A DNA stretch of 64,000 bases, taken from Aculops lycopersici (lineage: Eukaryota; Arthropoda; Arachnida; Trombidiformes; Eriophyidae). The stretch is from assembly GCA_015350385.1 (NCBI GenBank), contig WNKI01000002.1, positions 9,713,546-9,777,545 of the forward strand. Reading direction: 5' to 3'. Every line of letters starts with the position of its first letter. The stretch's first letter is position 1. Positions 10,470-20,257 of this stretch are shown in pieces. The notes beneath the pieces were generated by a model. It saw only the letters and a program-made list of their open reading frames with translations. It did not search any database and was not told the DNA's origin. The position numbers and the translations under genes are program-made.

Positions 10470-12257
10470 CTATTGATGGATTGCTGCTAGGAGCTTTGGA
10501 TTTTTGCGCTCCAATCTTTTCAGGTATCTTGGTATCGACTTGTTTACCCTCTTCATGATCATCTCCTCTGTGAGGGTGCGGTCGGCCGAAGCAAAGGCAT
10601 CCGCCTGCCAAGCAACAGCCAACTTGGATATAGCACGACCACTAAAACCTTCGATCATATCGGCAATCTTGTCGCATAGAGCACCATAATCGAATTGGTC
10701 CACCTTCATTCCTCGCCGTTTTCCGGCTGCAGCAGGCTCTAATACATACTTGTCGAAATATAGTCTGACTAAACGTTTGCGCTCTTCCAAAGTCGGAATT
10801 TCGAACTCGATCTCCTCGTCTATCCTATCCTCAACGGCTTTGTCGATTTGCTCGGGTAGATTAGTGCTCAACACAAACATATACTTGTTGGACTGTTCAC
10901 CTGTTCGATTCAGGAAAGCATCCACAACTTGATGTAGTTCCTCGGAAACTGTACCCGCTCTACGCTCTGATAAGAAAGCCTCTGCCTCATCAATGAACAG
11001 CAACAATCCTCGACGAGATGTTTGTGACCAATCGAATATCTTGTGTATATGACTAACGGCACTACGACCCATGGGACCCACGTCACCACCACTGAACATG
11101 GCGAAGTCCATTCCAGAATGTTGAGCTAGACGTTTGGCAAATAAAGTTTTACCTGTTCCAGGTGGACCGTAAAACATGAAGTTCCTATAGAATGACTTAT
11201 TCATTTTTGTGTTTCTAGTTGCAATAGCAACGTCCCTAAGCTCTTCCTCGATCGCAGGTTTGAAGATCACATCTTTTAAGGCATCCTGAGGTCGGCGAGC
11301 GTCGCGAATACGCTGAAATGACTTGATTGGATGACTAAACAGATCGATCATGTTGAGTCTGGACGTCTCTTTGAGCAGCTTTGGTCTGCCAATGCGAGCC
11401 TCGATAGCACGGGCAGTGATGGAAACGGAGTGTTTTGCGGTGTAGATACCACCAGCAAATAGTGTCAACCCAATTGCAGTTGATCTAACTTTATCCCAAT
11501 CACTGATGAACCCCCGAAAACCCTGACCAATCACAGTGCTAGCTTTTTCAATTGACTCCAATATGGTTTGCCTGTTCTCCTCGGCTTTCTGTTGCTGTGA
11601 CTTACTATGTACATCAAAGTTTTCTCGCTCATATACTGCTCTAGCCTTGTAATCGGCTTCAATCTGTTTCATCTTGAGATCTGCCTTCTTCTTGACCTCA
11701 TAGTCGATAGTTCGACGCTTGAGGTCCTCCTGTTGAGCAATAGCCTCACTCTGTCGACGCAATTGCTCCTCTTGATGGAGTTTCTCGCGCCTCAGCTTAT
11801 CTTCCTCAGCACTTCTCTGCTGATTTATCTGATCCTCATATCTTCTTCGTGCAAGCTGGTCCTCATATTGCGCTTTCTGCTGATTAATTCTAGCTTGTTG
11901 CTCTAGGCGCTCGCGATCCGTCTTCCGCTGTTCCTCTTGGCGCAATCTCTCAAGGTTGACCGCAAACTCATTGTTTGCTTTCTGTATCTCTAGCTGCTTG
12001 GTCACCTCGGCGGTTTTTTGCAATTCTAATAACTGTTTAGCATGGGGTGAGCTCTCAAGATCCTTCGCAGCTTTAGCAGCTCGTTCTAAAGCTGCTGAGT
12101 CAAATCGATATTTGGTCTCGAATGTCTGGTCCTTGTCGTCACCTTTCTTGCCACCACCTGCCCCACCAGCAACAGCACCAGCAATGTTTGCAAAATTAAC
12201 ATCAGGTGGCTGATCAGGCACCTGGATATTTCCACCTCCTCCAAAACCCCAGACCAT
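10470..12257 (-). CDS. ATAD3: ATPase family AAA domain-containing protein 3
   Basis: ATAD3 is an AAA+ ATPase of the mitochondrial inner membrane, tied to nucleoid organisation, cholesterol handling and ER contacts. The chosen start is the ATG at 12255-12257, giving 595 residues that begin MVWGFGGGG, like the family's usual N-terminus; the frame stays open a little further upstream but only without an ATG. A long Gln/Glu/Arg-rich coiled coil covers about residues 45-230. A single membrane segment (IGLTLFAGGIYTAKH) lies near 258-276. The AAA domain shows Walker A GPPGTGKT near 365 and Walker B LLLFIDEAEAFL near 420. Length matches animal ATAD3 (about 590-630). It is head-to-head with snf, with start codons about 305 bp apart. 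Confidence 0.95.
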   Translation of the reverse strand: MVWGFGGGGNIQVPDQPPDVNFANIAGAVAGGAGGGKKGDDKDQTFETKYRFDSAALERAAKAAKDLESSPHAKQLLELQKTAEVTKQLEIQKANNEFAVNLERLRQEEQRKTDRERLEQQARINQQKAQYEDQLARRRYEDQINQQRSAEEDKLRREKLHQEEQLRRQSEAIAQQEDLKRRTIDYEVKKKADLKMKQIEADYKARAVYERENFDVHSKSQQQKAEENRQTILESIEKASTVIGQGFRGFISDWDKVRSTAIGLTLFAGGIYTAKHSVSITARAIEARIGRPKLLKETSRLNMIDLFSHPIKSFQRIRDARRPQDALKDVIFKPAIEEELRDVAIATRNTKMNKSFYRNFMFYGPPGTGKTLFAKRLAQHSGMDFAMFSGGDVGPMGRSAVSHIHKIFDWSQTSRRGLLLFIDEAEAFLSERRAGTVSEELHQVVDAFLNRTGEQSNKYMFVLSTNLPEQIDKAVEDRIDEEIEFEIPTLEERKRLVRLYFDKYVLEPAAAGKRRGMKVDQFDYGALCDKIADMIEGFSGRAISKLAVAWQADAFASADRTLTEEMIMKRVNKSIPRYLKRLERKNPKLLAAIHQ

Positions 12258-12562
12258 TGTGAATATCAATAAGTATATTTGACGGGTTGAGCTACAATGA
12301 GTACGATTGCATAAAACAACAGGACAATTAGAATAGAAGTGACTTTGTCGAATATATCACGAATGTGGAGTAAGAGGGAACACGCCTGAGCCATGTGCTT
12401 GAACTTAAGCTGAACTTTCTCGCTCTCCTTCAGCGCGTGCGACCATCGAGTTAGTGAGAATTCAGTTGTGTGTGCTTAGAGTCTATGTTCGAATGTTTAC
12501 ATAAGAAATTATGTGATGCAAATTATTATATATTTATTAAACATATTTATATCATCAATTCA
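12258..12562. promoter_or_regulatory. Probable shared promoter, ATAD3 / snf
   Basis: About 305 bp separate the two divergent start codons, so both promoters and 5' UTRs must fit here. The frame of snf is open upstream to 12470, but the extra 31 codons are hydrophobic and AT-rich and unlike the family, so this part is read as 5' UTR. No TATA box or other element could be assigned with confidence. Confidence 0.5.
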
Positions 12563-13255
12563 ATGGCAACAACAACCATGGACAGTACAGCCGCTGGGCA
12601 CCTATTGGGCCAGATGGCCGACATTCCACCCAAACAAACTCTATATATCAACAACCTCAATGACAAAATCAAATCAAAGACAATGAAGCAGCAACTTCAT
12701 GCTGCGTTCTCCCAATTTGGACCAATAGTAGACATTGTTATGAGAAACTCTATAAGACTGAGGGGTCAAGCTTTTATTATATTCAGAGATATTGAAAGTG
12801 CCACAAAGGCTCTGAGAACGATGCAAGGATTTCCATTCTATGATAAACCAATGAGGATACAGTATGCCAAAACTGAATCAGATACGATCACCAAAGAAAA
12901 TAACACATTTGTCCAGAGGCCGGCTAGACCGAAGATTGAAAGACCCAAGCAAGAGAGAACTGCCACAAATGGTAGTGGAAATAAGGCAACAGCAACGACA
13001 ACTCAAGTGGCCGATGAGGAGCCGAATAACATTCTATTCTTAACCAATCTACCCGAAGAAACAAATGAAGCTATGCTGACCATTCTATTTAATCAATTTC
13101 CCGGATTCAAGGAGGCTCGTCTTATTCCTGGTCGATCTGACATTGCCTTTGTGGAATTTGAAAATGAGTACTTGTCAGCTACAGCCAAAGAGGCTCTCAA
13201 CGGATTTAGCTTGTCCCCAACCAACAAGATGCGGATTACATTTGCTAAGAAATAA
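12563..13255 (+). CDS. snf: U1A/U2B''-type snRNP protein (sans fille)
   Basis: This RNA-binding protein sits in U1 and U2 snRNPs and takes part in splicing. Arthropods have one protein (Drosophila snf) doing the work of vertebrate U1A and U2B''. The 230-residue product has two RRM domains. RRM1 starts at QTLYINNLNDKIK, with RNP2 LYINNL and RNP1 RGQAFIIF, followed by the family-typical KPMRIQYAKTESD. RRM2 starts at NILFLTNLPEETNE and ends KMRITFAKK. The linker is basic and Thr/Gln-rich. The start at 12563 (MATTTMD) is preferred over the frame's upstream opening at 12470 because it fits the family. The stop codon lies inside an AATAAA repeat, so the 3' UTR may be extremely short. Confidence 0.95.
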   Translation: MATTTMDSTAAGHLLGQMADIPPKQTLYINNLNDKIKSKTMKQQLHAAFSQFGPIVDIVMRNSIRLRGQAFIIFRDIESATKALRTMQGFPFYDKPMRIQYAKTESDTITKENNTFVQRPARPKIERPKQERTATNGSGNKATATTTQVADEEPNNILFLTNLPEETNEAMLTILFNQFPGFKEARLIPGRSDIAFVEFENEYLSATAKEALNGFSLSPTNKMRITFAKK

Positions 13256-13260
13256 ATAAA
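13251..13260 (+). terminator. Overlapping AATAAA poly(A) signals on the snf stop codon
   Basis: The ten bases AATAAATAAA hold two overlapping AATAAA hexamers, and the snf stop codon TAA (13253-13255) lies within the first. If used, cleavage would fall some 10-30 nt downstream, leaving almost no 3' UTR. The assignment rests on the motif and its position only. Confidence 0.45.
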
Positions 13261-13445
13261 TCACGTCAAATACCAATCCAACAAGCTCTAGCGGAACCTG
13301 AATGCGATTTCTTCTGCCAGTTTACCGACTATGAGGTGCCTCAGACGGAGGCTGAGTTAAAAAATCTAGAAGGAAGAGACGAGGATGTGCCGGTAAACTT
13401 AATAGGATATTTCGTATATTACACCGATAAAGACGAAGAGAGCAA

Positions 13446-13488
13446 CTGAGGTAGATTCGACCAATGTACGAATCTACCTACCGCTCAG
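13446..13488 (+). other. Hairpin at an in-frame TGA
   Basis: GGTAGATTCG (13450-13459) and CGAATCTACC (13469-13478) form a perfect 10-bp stem with a 9-nt loop. An outer CTGAG/CTCAG pair (13446-13450 and 13484-13488) can close around it, with a small bulge, so the TGA lies in the basal stem. Stem-loops just after stop codons promote readthrough in some genes; the role here is not known. Confidence 0.6.
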
Positions 13489-13752
13489 TCACGAGTCCCT
13501 CTCTTAGGGGCTACAGAATTTCAAGTCGTAGGAGATGGTCAATCTAGAATTGAGTTCTGCGAAGATAGAAATCTCCCACAACCGCGACTAGAGAAAATCG
13601 TTGTCATCGCCGCCTGGTTTAACATTTACGACAACAAGAGTTCTCGCCTAGAGAAGCGAAAATGTCGAAGGAGTAATTCAGTATCATTGGAGTATCACAA
13701 CAACCGGACTCACTACTCAAGCCATGAAAATTTACTCAATTTGAATCGCTAA

Positions 13753-14090
13753 AGAAAGTGGCTTGGTTGTGACTGACCTCGAGTCTGAGGTTCAAGGGCA
13801 GTGAGTCATTGTTATTAGATGAGCTGGGTAATTAGATCATGCAGAATAAAGTTAGATTGTTGGTTATAGTCAACAGAAGTAGGTGTGATTGTACTAGATT
13901 TCATGATATGATATTTGTTGTTTAAACAAAACGAGATGACTATAGATTTACTTGCATAAACATTAGCTTGCATCACTTTTACGAAACGAAAGGTTTGAGC
14001 AATCGATTCTCGCAACAAGATTGTTTGAAGCGTGTGTAATTTATATTGGGCAGCAATGTAGCCACTTATTCTGATTCACTATCCTAATTT
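13753..14090. other. Spacer with no gene seen
   Basis: An AT-rich spacer between the orphan open frame and the 3' end of the serine protease on the opposite strand. Only a short antisense frame without family features is present. It probably includes the protease 3' UTR. Confidence 0.4.
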
Positions 14091-16091
14091 CTAACTGAAC
14101 AATATCTGCCTCCGATGACCGTAGCGCTTGTTTGTGTCTTGATGATACATAACTGCCTTGATCCAGGGCAGGTAAGCGGTTGTACGAATGTAGATGCCAG
14201 GTAGGTTGGGTTCGGCGCACTTGATTCCATGCGACACCGTGCCAACTAAAACCCATCGGCCGTCTACGAGGCGTTGGGTTTGCAGCGGACCACCAGAGTC
14301 GCCCTCGCAAGAGTCCTGACCGCCAGTCTCGTATCCGGCGCATAGGAATGAGTCCGAGATTATCTTCATGTGTCCCGATTGATGGTACATCTCTTGGCAT
14401 TGTTTGTTGCCGATAACAGGTAACTTGGCCACCTGTAACACACTCGGCACTGGACCACCGAAGCTTAGCTTGCCCCAACCGGCAACCATCGCCGGTTGGC
14501 CAATAAATTCCTCCTCCTTGTCGGGTAAACAAATGGGCACAACATGCGGCTGTATCTGGTAGGGACTCTCCAATTCGAGCAACGCAATGTCGTTATCAAA
14601 GTTACTTGGATTGTAGTCGCGATGAACAATCATCCTCTTAACCTTTCTAACAATTGGTTTTAGTTTGTCTGTATTGCCAATCAAGTCATACTCGCCCACC
14701 ACAACCACAAGGGAACCAAACATTCCCGGCTGACAGTGGGCGGCGGTCAGTACCCACTTGAGATCGATCAGAACGCCGCCACATTTTGTCTTGACGAAGA
14801 GGCCCATTAAACTTGTTTCCCTAATTAGCACGCTCCATGGGAACTCGCCCAGGTGAGAGTCGCGACCGCCGACCACCCGGCCCTCGCGCTTCATTGGCCG
14901 CACGCCGCAATCCCGTTTCGCCACATAGGGTCGTTGGGTGGTTGTTGTGGTGGTCACAGTGTGAAGCATATTGACGAACTCACTAACTTCAGGTTTGTTC
15001 CCCTTCTGAGCTATTCTCTTTGATGAGTTGGAATTGGTTGGTTTTCTTGTGGTTGCAGCTGTTTTTATATGCTTGTCGACTAACGTTGATTTAACGAGTG
15101 TTCCAGGAGTAACAGTTGATATTGATATGCTTTCATTCTTGCTCAGACTCATCGGCTCACTGGACGAAATCTCTACAACAGTTTGATTTGCGCTTGTTGT
15201 ATTAGTGGTGACCTTGTATATCGGATAGCCTCCGTAGAATTCGTTCTCTCCATTCGTCAGCTGATTCCAAGCTAGAACCCAGCGCGACACATTTGGTTTG
15301 ATGGTGGGCAGTGCATTCCAGGTAGACTGATCCTTGTCAATGAGAAGCGAGGGCGACTGTGGTTGCTGCTCGTGGATAGATGATTGAGTTGTTGGCGGTT
15401 CGTCCTTGGTGTTTGTTGTGTTGGTAAATAAATAAGAGCTTACGTTTGCCAGAAGGACCGTTGAGATTGGAGTAGTAGATGGAATTGTCTCGGAGCTTAT
15501 TGATGAAGCCATTGTAGTCGGTTTCATGAGATCTGTTGATGAATCGAGTGATGCTTTCGAGGTATTCTCCTCGACTGACTTATCGGAGGGAGGAGAGTAA
15601 GAGAAGGAAGAGGGAGAAGAGGAATTTGAGCTTACAGTCGCATCTTGCTCGTGTGATTCTACATCAACAACAGGTGTTTGATCCACGGGCACTTGTGAGT
15701 TCAATGCCGCAAGAGGCTCAGGTGCGAGGGATTGCAACACTGTGGTCAGAGCAAACTCTTGGTCAGTATCAAGAGTGACGTTTTGAATCTCATACTTGAC
15801 TGTCTGTGCTGCCAAGTAGGTTGAGGCTTGAGTTTGAGTTTCCTGGTTCCGGGTAGTGGAGGATTGTATCTGTAAATTGGACAAATCTTCTTGAAGGGCG
15901 ACAAGTGGTTGCTCTGTTTGGTTTTGATTGATCAGCGATCCACTATTAAAGTTTTCGTCAACATGAAACGATAGGTGCGAGCAGGTGACTTGATTTTTCA
16001 CTTGGTTGGTGGACAGGGGCACTGTTGTGGCAACAATAACACCAACAACAAAAGCAACAACATACTCCAGCTTCCTCTTCCTCTTGGGCAT
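14091..16091 (-). CDS. Type II membrane trypsin-like serine protease, stubble/filzig-like
   Basis: This is a chymotrypsin-fold (S1) protease anchored at the cell surface, likely in epidermal or cuticle-related processing as for Stubble and Filzig. The ATG at 16089-16091 gives 666 residues. A very basic start (MPKRKRKLEY) precedes a hydrophobic anchor at about 10-28. Then come about 370 residues of Ser/Thr-rich low-complexity stem. Activation occurs at R/VVGG near residue 403, and the protease domain runs from there to about 650. The triad is visible in LTAAHC, NDIALL and GDSGGP, and the DSCEGDSGGPL context predicts cleavage after Arg or Lys. The CAGYETGGQDSC segment is very close to Stubble and Filzig. 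No CLIP domain is seen. No intron is visible. Confidence 0.85.
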   Translation of the reverse strand: MPKRKRKLEYVVAFVVGVIVATTVPLSTNQVKNQVTCSHLSFHVDENFNSGSLINQNQTEQPLVALQEDLSNLQIQSSTTRNQETQTQASTYLAAQTVKYEIQNVTLDTDQEFALTTVLQSLAPEPLAALNSQVPVDQTPVVDVESHEQDATVSSNSSSPSSFSYSPPSDKSVEENTSKASLDSSTDLMKPTTMASSISSETIPSTTPISTVLLANVSSYLFTNTTNTKDEPPTTQSSIHEQQPQSPSLLIDKDQSTWNALPTIKPNVSRWVLAWNQLTNGENEFYGGYPIYKVTTNTTSANQTVVEISSSEPMSLSKNESISISTVTPGTLVKSTLVDKHIKTAATTRKPTNSNSSKRIAQKGNKPEVSEFVNMLHTVTTTTTTQRPYVAKRDCGVRPMKREGRVVGGRDSHLGEFPWSVLIRETSLMGLFVKTKCGGVLIDLKWVLTAAHCQPGMFGSLVVVVGEYDLIGNTDKLKPIVRKVKRMIVHRDYNPSNFDNDIALLELESPYQIQPHVVPICLPDKEEEFIGQPAMVAGWGKLSFGGPVPSVLQVAKLPVIGNKQCQEMYHQSGHMKIISDSFLCAGYETGGQDSCEGDSGGPLQTQRLVDGRWVLVGTVSHGIKCAEPNLPGIYIRTTAYLPWIKAVMYHQDTNKRYGHRRQILFS

Positions 16092-16979
16092 CTTGAAATT
16101 CAATTAAGTTTATTTGATTAGACTTAATGTTGGTACAAATGGGTTGTATTGTGATGCTCATCGTGTCATGATTTCAATCAAATTGATTTCTTCTCAACTC
16201 CAAATTCGATTGGTTTCTCTCTGTAATTGAACTGAAATTCTCTTTATTTTCCTTTTCAAAACGAGACTCGCTCTGTCTCAACACAAACATTTCGGCAGCC
16301 GACGAGATAATGCCTGGCTAGCAAGGACGAGAAAAGTGCCACAAGAGATTAGAAGATACACTTTCAAGGCTAACGAAACGATGAGAAGTCGCTTGGTAAG
16401 CTAAAGAGGAGATGAGACGAGAGTTAGGATAGCTGAAGAAAACAGGTGACTTTGGTCAGACTTCTCAGTTGCTCATCTGTCAGTTCTAGTCCAGTTTTCT
16501 CCTTTACCAACTAGATAGCTTTAATAGAGACAGTGGAAGTGGAAAGACAAACAGCAGTTGAGCTTTAGATACCCTCAAAGGCAACAGGCAAACGCATGTA
16601 CCACTTGGTAGTCCGCAAAGAAGCTCACCACTTTGCCAACCACCACCACCATCACCACCTGCAAGTCGGATAGCGGTGACCATCTTGAAACGGTGCTGCA
16701 ATTTTGTCAAACCACTTGTTGCGTAATTGCCACTGTGTGAACCTCTCTGGCGAGTTGCTAGTCCAACTAGACTAGATTTGTTGTGGAAGCGCAACTGCAG
16801 CGAGCCACGACAACCCAACTAAACGTGACACACTTGATGTTGCCGGAGCATCAGGTTAGTTGGACTCTCGAGACAAGTTGCACGGTTTCCGCTCCTTCCC
16901 TCTTTGGTAGACAAAGTTGGACGACACAATTGATCGATCGTATGATATATTGATCCATTTATTTGTCTTTGATTCATTC
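16092..16979. other. Intergenic region upstream of the serine protease
   Basis: About 890 bp between the protease start and the end of the next minus-strand gene; it should contain the protease promoter. Two CCACTTG heptamers occur (near 16602 and 16711). No coding sequence was recognised. Confidence 0.4.
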
Positions 16980-17846
16980 TCAATGAATCCTCGACTCATC
17001 CACCTGTAGATCCTGCATCGAAGCGGCTGTTCTCGGCGTCACCGTGACATCATCCATGGTTTGCGTCGTTCCAATTGACATTCCATATCCAGTTCTTGCA
17101 TCTATTCCATTGAGTTCATCTGGATTAATATTACCAATAGCAGTGGCGTCAACTACACCATCGCGGCTACCAATTGTGGGCCGGATTGGAGTTGATGGTT
17201 GATTTCGAGAGGCCGATGTGATCATTAGTGAAGAGATTCGCTTTGCTCCGCTGGCCAACGAGGGTACCCTTCTTTGTTGTGGTGCATTTTCCCCTTTCGT
17301 CACTCTTGTCGTCGTCGCCGTCGGGGTTGATTTAATCCCTAACAAATACCTGTTGCTTTGTTGGTATTTATTTGCCCTCGCTATTGCCCGAGAGTAAAGT
17401 GAATCCTCTGAAGTTCGATAGTCTGGCCCGCCAAGGGTTGTATAGGGAACCGGATGGCCAGGTGCCGCCAGGGGGATTATCTGTGGCATCCTCGAGTGCT
17501 TGTAATGGGATGATTTGTGAGACTTTCTACCGGCCGAGGGTATAATTATAAACAAGGGTTGCTGAGCTGGCGCATGGTGACCAGCCGGTGGGTAGTGGTT
17601 TTGCACAGGTGGCATTGGGTAGGAGTGTCCAGCGGGTTGCATACCATTTCGAGCTAGAAGGGTGCCAATTAGGAGACCGGTAAGAAATTTTCTTGAGCAT
17701 GAGGCCAGTTGGATGGCAAAGAATTGTAGAAGCAGGGTGGCCAATGTGAAAATTAGTACTCTTTGCCTTACATTAGCCTCAACCAATCTCCTCATCTTTG
17801 TCGACGTCGAGGTCCATTTCGTTACGCTTCTTCTTATGAGCAACAT
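16980..17846 (-). CDS. Secreted or membrane protein, family unknown
   Basis: A 288-residue frame with an ATG at 17844-17846. A second ATG at residue 18 (MRRLVEANVRQ) starts a cleaner signal: basic residues, then the hydrophobic run VLIFTLATLLLQFFAIQLASC at about 30-50. A further short hydrophobic stretch (KFLTGLLIGTLLA) follows. The rest is rich in Pro, His, Ser and Thr, with a Pro/His-rich part near 70-95 and a run of Lys/His/Ser near 105-120. No catalytic or binding motif is visible. It lies 95 bp downstream of the two-pass membrane protein gene on the same strand. A secreted matrix- or cuticle-like role is possible but not shown. Confidence 0.55.
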   Translation of the reverse strand: MLLIRRSVTKWTSTSTKMRRLVEANVRQRVLIFTLATLLLQFFAIQLASCSRKFLTGLLIGTLLARNGMQPAGHSYPMPPVQNHYPPAGHHAPAQQPLFIIIPSAGRKSHKSSHYKHSRMPQIIPLAAPGHPVPYTTLGGPDYRTSEDSLYSRAIARANKYQQSNRYLLGIKSTPTATTTRVTKGENAPQQRRVPSLASGAKRISSLMITSASRNQPSTPIRPTIGSRDGVVDATAIGNINPDELNGIDARTGYGMSIGTTQTMDDVTVTPRTAASMQDLQVDESRIH

Positions 17847-17941
17847 TATCTTTTGTCTTGTTGGCTCTTCCTTTTAATGATTGATGTAACTTGTTTCTTG
17901 TCATGATATCTTATGTAAACCTCAATATTTCACTCACTCAC

Positions 17942-19551
17942 TCACTCACTAGCTAGCACATCACTTGTTTGCTTATCTATAATCTTTTCGCTAGTCTCGA
18001 GCATACTATTCTCATTACTATTATCGTCGTTATTAGTCGTCGTTATTATTGAAATGACCTTCTCTGGTTCATCCAAACATTCATATGCCACATTAATCTC
18101 ACCATCCTCATCTCTAGATTGCACTCTCGGTGATTGCCCCAATAAAGAGGCCGCCGTGGAAGGTGGCACCACAAGCTGATTGATTGGCGAGCCACCAGCC
18201 AGGGCCGCCGAGCGGCGATCCTTGCGCCGAGTGGAGGAAGCCACCACCAGGTGAGATATTCTTAGCCGCTTGATCCACTTTTTGGCGCTTATCTTTCGCT
18301 AGCAAAGGATTTAATAAATGATGTGGAGTTTGGAAATGCATTAGTGGGTTGTTTACAGTTAAGTGTACAACGAAATGGCCCACTGAACACTGGTTACTTA
18401 CCTGCGCTGCATGGCGCACGCAACACTCGCCCGGTTTGGCTTCGATTCCGTCCGACCTAAAGCCAACAAGTGTCGATACAGTGAGCACGGTGGAGAGCGC
18501 CGCCTCGATGGCTGCCTGGTGATCTGAACCATAGCAGCCATCGTCGTCATCGGGCGTCCAGCAGCTAGGATTCAACGCCGAGGGCACATCCAATTCCGAG
18601 AGTTCGAGTGCCACATTGTCTGTGCCATGGCGCTCGACTGGTCCACAATTGTTGGTGATTAATTTTTTCATATTGATATTGTCGCCGCCCCTACTGATCT
18701 CGCTGAGACTTGCATCAGTCATAGCATCGCCACTGCTACTTGACGATTGATTTGAGTCTCTCTGATTGATAACTTGATCGAGATCCTCTAGTTGTATGTG
18801 TGCCTCAATGGGTAGCTGTCGTTTAGACGACGACGACTCACCATTAAGCACCAAATTTTCTCCTTGTGTAAAGTCCGCTAGTTCCGCTTCGTTTCGTTGC
18901 GAAAAATTGCCCCCTTTCGGTGAGTTGAACCCTCGAGAGATTCTTGGCGCTCTCACAGTGTTTACAGTGTTAACTGGTTGCCAACTTACCTGGTTGTGAT
19001 GATGATTGGAGCTTGAGTGATGAATCAAATGGGATACACTAAACTGGTCGCCGCCTGCAAGTCCAATTTGTGCATGAGCCCCTCGGCGAGCCCTCAAACT
19101 GAGGAGAACAATCAAGACTCCCACAATAACCATAGAGCAACCAACACATTCGAGAAACAATCTAATGCGAGCCTTTGATTTTGTCGATGAAATATACTGC
19201 TAGGTTATCTCTTTTTCTCTAATTGATAATTCAAAAACACCAATAATAATAATAAAAATAATAATATCGAGCATAACTCACCTGATTCCTGGGAAACACG
19301 CCGAAGCAGGCAATTAGCGAACCTGTCATTGCTGTTATGCCGCCGGTAACACAAAAAATGTCAGACAATCCATCGCCTCCGCATTGATTTGAAGTTTGAG
19401 ACAGATAGGCTCTAAAATTTGCAATTAATCTCGCTAGTCGACCGCGATAATCAATCTCAGGTAGTGAGATACTTGATATTGATTGCTGGAGACTAAAATC
19501 CAGCGACCCTCTCACAAGGTGAGGCCATACTCTCGATCCACTACTTTCCAT
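17942..19551 (-). CDS. Two-pass membrane protein with long cytoplasmic tail, three coding exons
   Basis: Exons are 19282-19551, 18402-19196 (or to 19199) and 17942-18298. All junctions are phase 0, with donors CAG|GTGAGT and CAG|GTAAGT and acceptors GCAG (or CTAG) and CTAG. Exon 1 encodes an N-terminal region and a first hydrophobic segment (GGITAMTGSLIACFGVF). Exon 2 starts with a second (MVIVGVLIVLLSL), followed by a long Ser/His/Asp-rich tail. Exon 3 begins RKISAKKWIKRLRI and ends ...KQTSDVLASE. The paired segments with a long soluble tail recall the TMEM200 family in layout, but the match is weak, so no name is given. A second in-frame donor inside exon 2 (at 18989) suggests an isoform lacking 196 residues. 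Confidence 0.6.
18984..18989 (-). promoter_or_regulatory. Candidate alternative 5' splice site (GTAAGT)
   Basis: On the minus strand CAG|GTAAGT lies inside exon 2 of the two-pass membrane protein, 588 nt (196 codons) before the exon's other CAG|GTAAGT donor at 18401. Both are phase 0, as is the exon 3 acceptor, so either choice keeps the frame. Confidence 0.45.
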
Positions 19552-20257
19552 CGACAGCCTCGTTCAAAAGAAAACTACATGTTACTCCATGGGGACATAC
19601 AAGTGTACAAGTGTTTGTGTAAGATGCGATTGTGTTACTGTTGTTATTACTCGAGTTAGTTTATTATTTTGACGATCATCTCTTGTTGGCGATGATCCTC
19701 ATCGCTTTGCGGGGGCTGACTGTGACTGTAATGATGGCGAATAGAAGACTCTTCCCGGAAGTTTCATGGCGACAGAACAAGCTCGACATCAATCTCGCTC
19801 TGTTTGCCTAGCCCTAATAGGAAAAATCTCTACGATATGACCAACCAACTACTGCCACTACCACTATTTGTAAGGTGATCGGTGTTCTATTAACAAATTA
19901 AATTGATTCTGTGCTCACTGTAGCTGTCCGTGACTGCCAACAACCTGGCCTGTCACATCTACTAGTGCGTGTCAGGTTGCCAGCATATTGTTGGTCTCCT
20001 GGTGTTATAACCGCCGAGAACCACTTTGAGGTTGCACGCATACTCATTGTGGTACGCGAGAATTGAGAGTTATAAAATACTGGTTTCCGTATTGTTTGTC
20101 TGTTTCTCCTCTCATGAATATCAAATATATTAGTTGCTTGCCACTATATGTTCGTTATTTCGCTTCTGCTTGCTTCTTTTATACATGTTACATAACATAG
20201 TGTTGATAATGATGATCACAGTTTTCGACTTGACAACATACCCAAACGATTTAGCCA
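19552..20257. other. Intergenic region with no gene seen
   Basis: About 700 bp between the start of the two-pass membrane gene and the stop of the USP2-like gene, both on minus. It should hold the promoter of the former and the 3' UTR of the latter. No motif was assigned. Confidence 0.4.

Larger units (their letters stand above)
13249..13752 (+). pseudogene. Orphan open frame interrupted by one TGA
   Basis: One reading frame is open for 66 codons, meets a TGA at 13447-13449, and stays open for another 100 codons to a TAA at 13750. There is no ATG before or after the TGA. The composition looks like protein (mixed charged, aromatic and small residues, no simple repeats), and chance alone would rarely leave 168 codons with one stop. 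I recognise no family. A perfect 10-bp stem begins at the base after the TGA. It could be a decayed gene, an exon of an unseen gene, or a recoded frame. It directly follows snf, in the -1 frame relative to it. Confidence 0.35.

Noticed and set aside
13451..13488. A 38-nt GT...AG intron explaining the TGA in the orphan frame
   Set aside because: The TGA lies before the GT, so removing the segment would not remove the stop, and 38 nt is shorter than the other introns here (about 80-100 nt).
18396..18404. CGCAG|GTAAGT as a recursive (ratchet) splice site
   Set aside because: There is no pyrimidine tract before the CAG, and the preceding 196 codons are open and protein-like, so it is read as an ordinary exon end.
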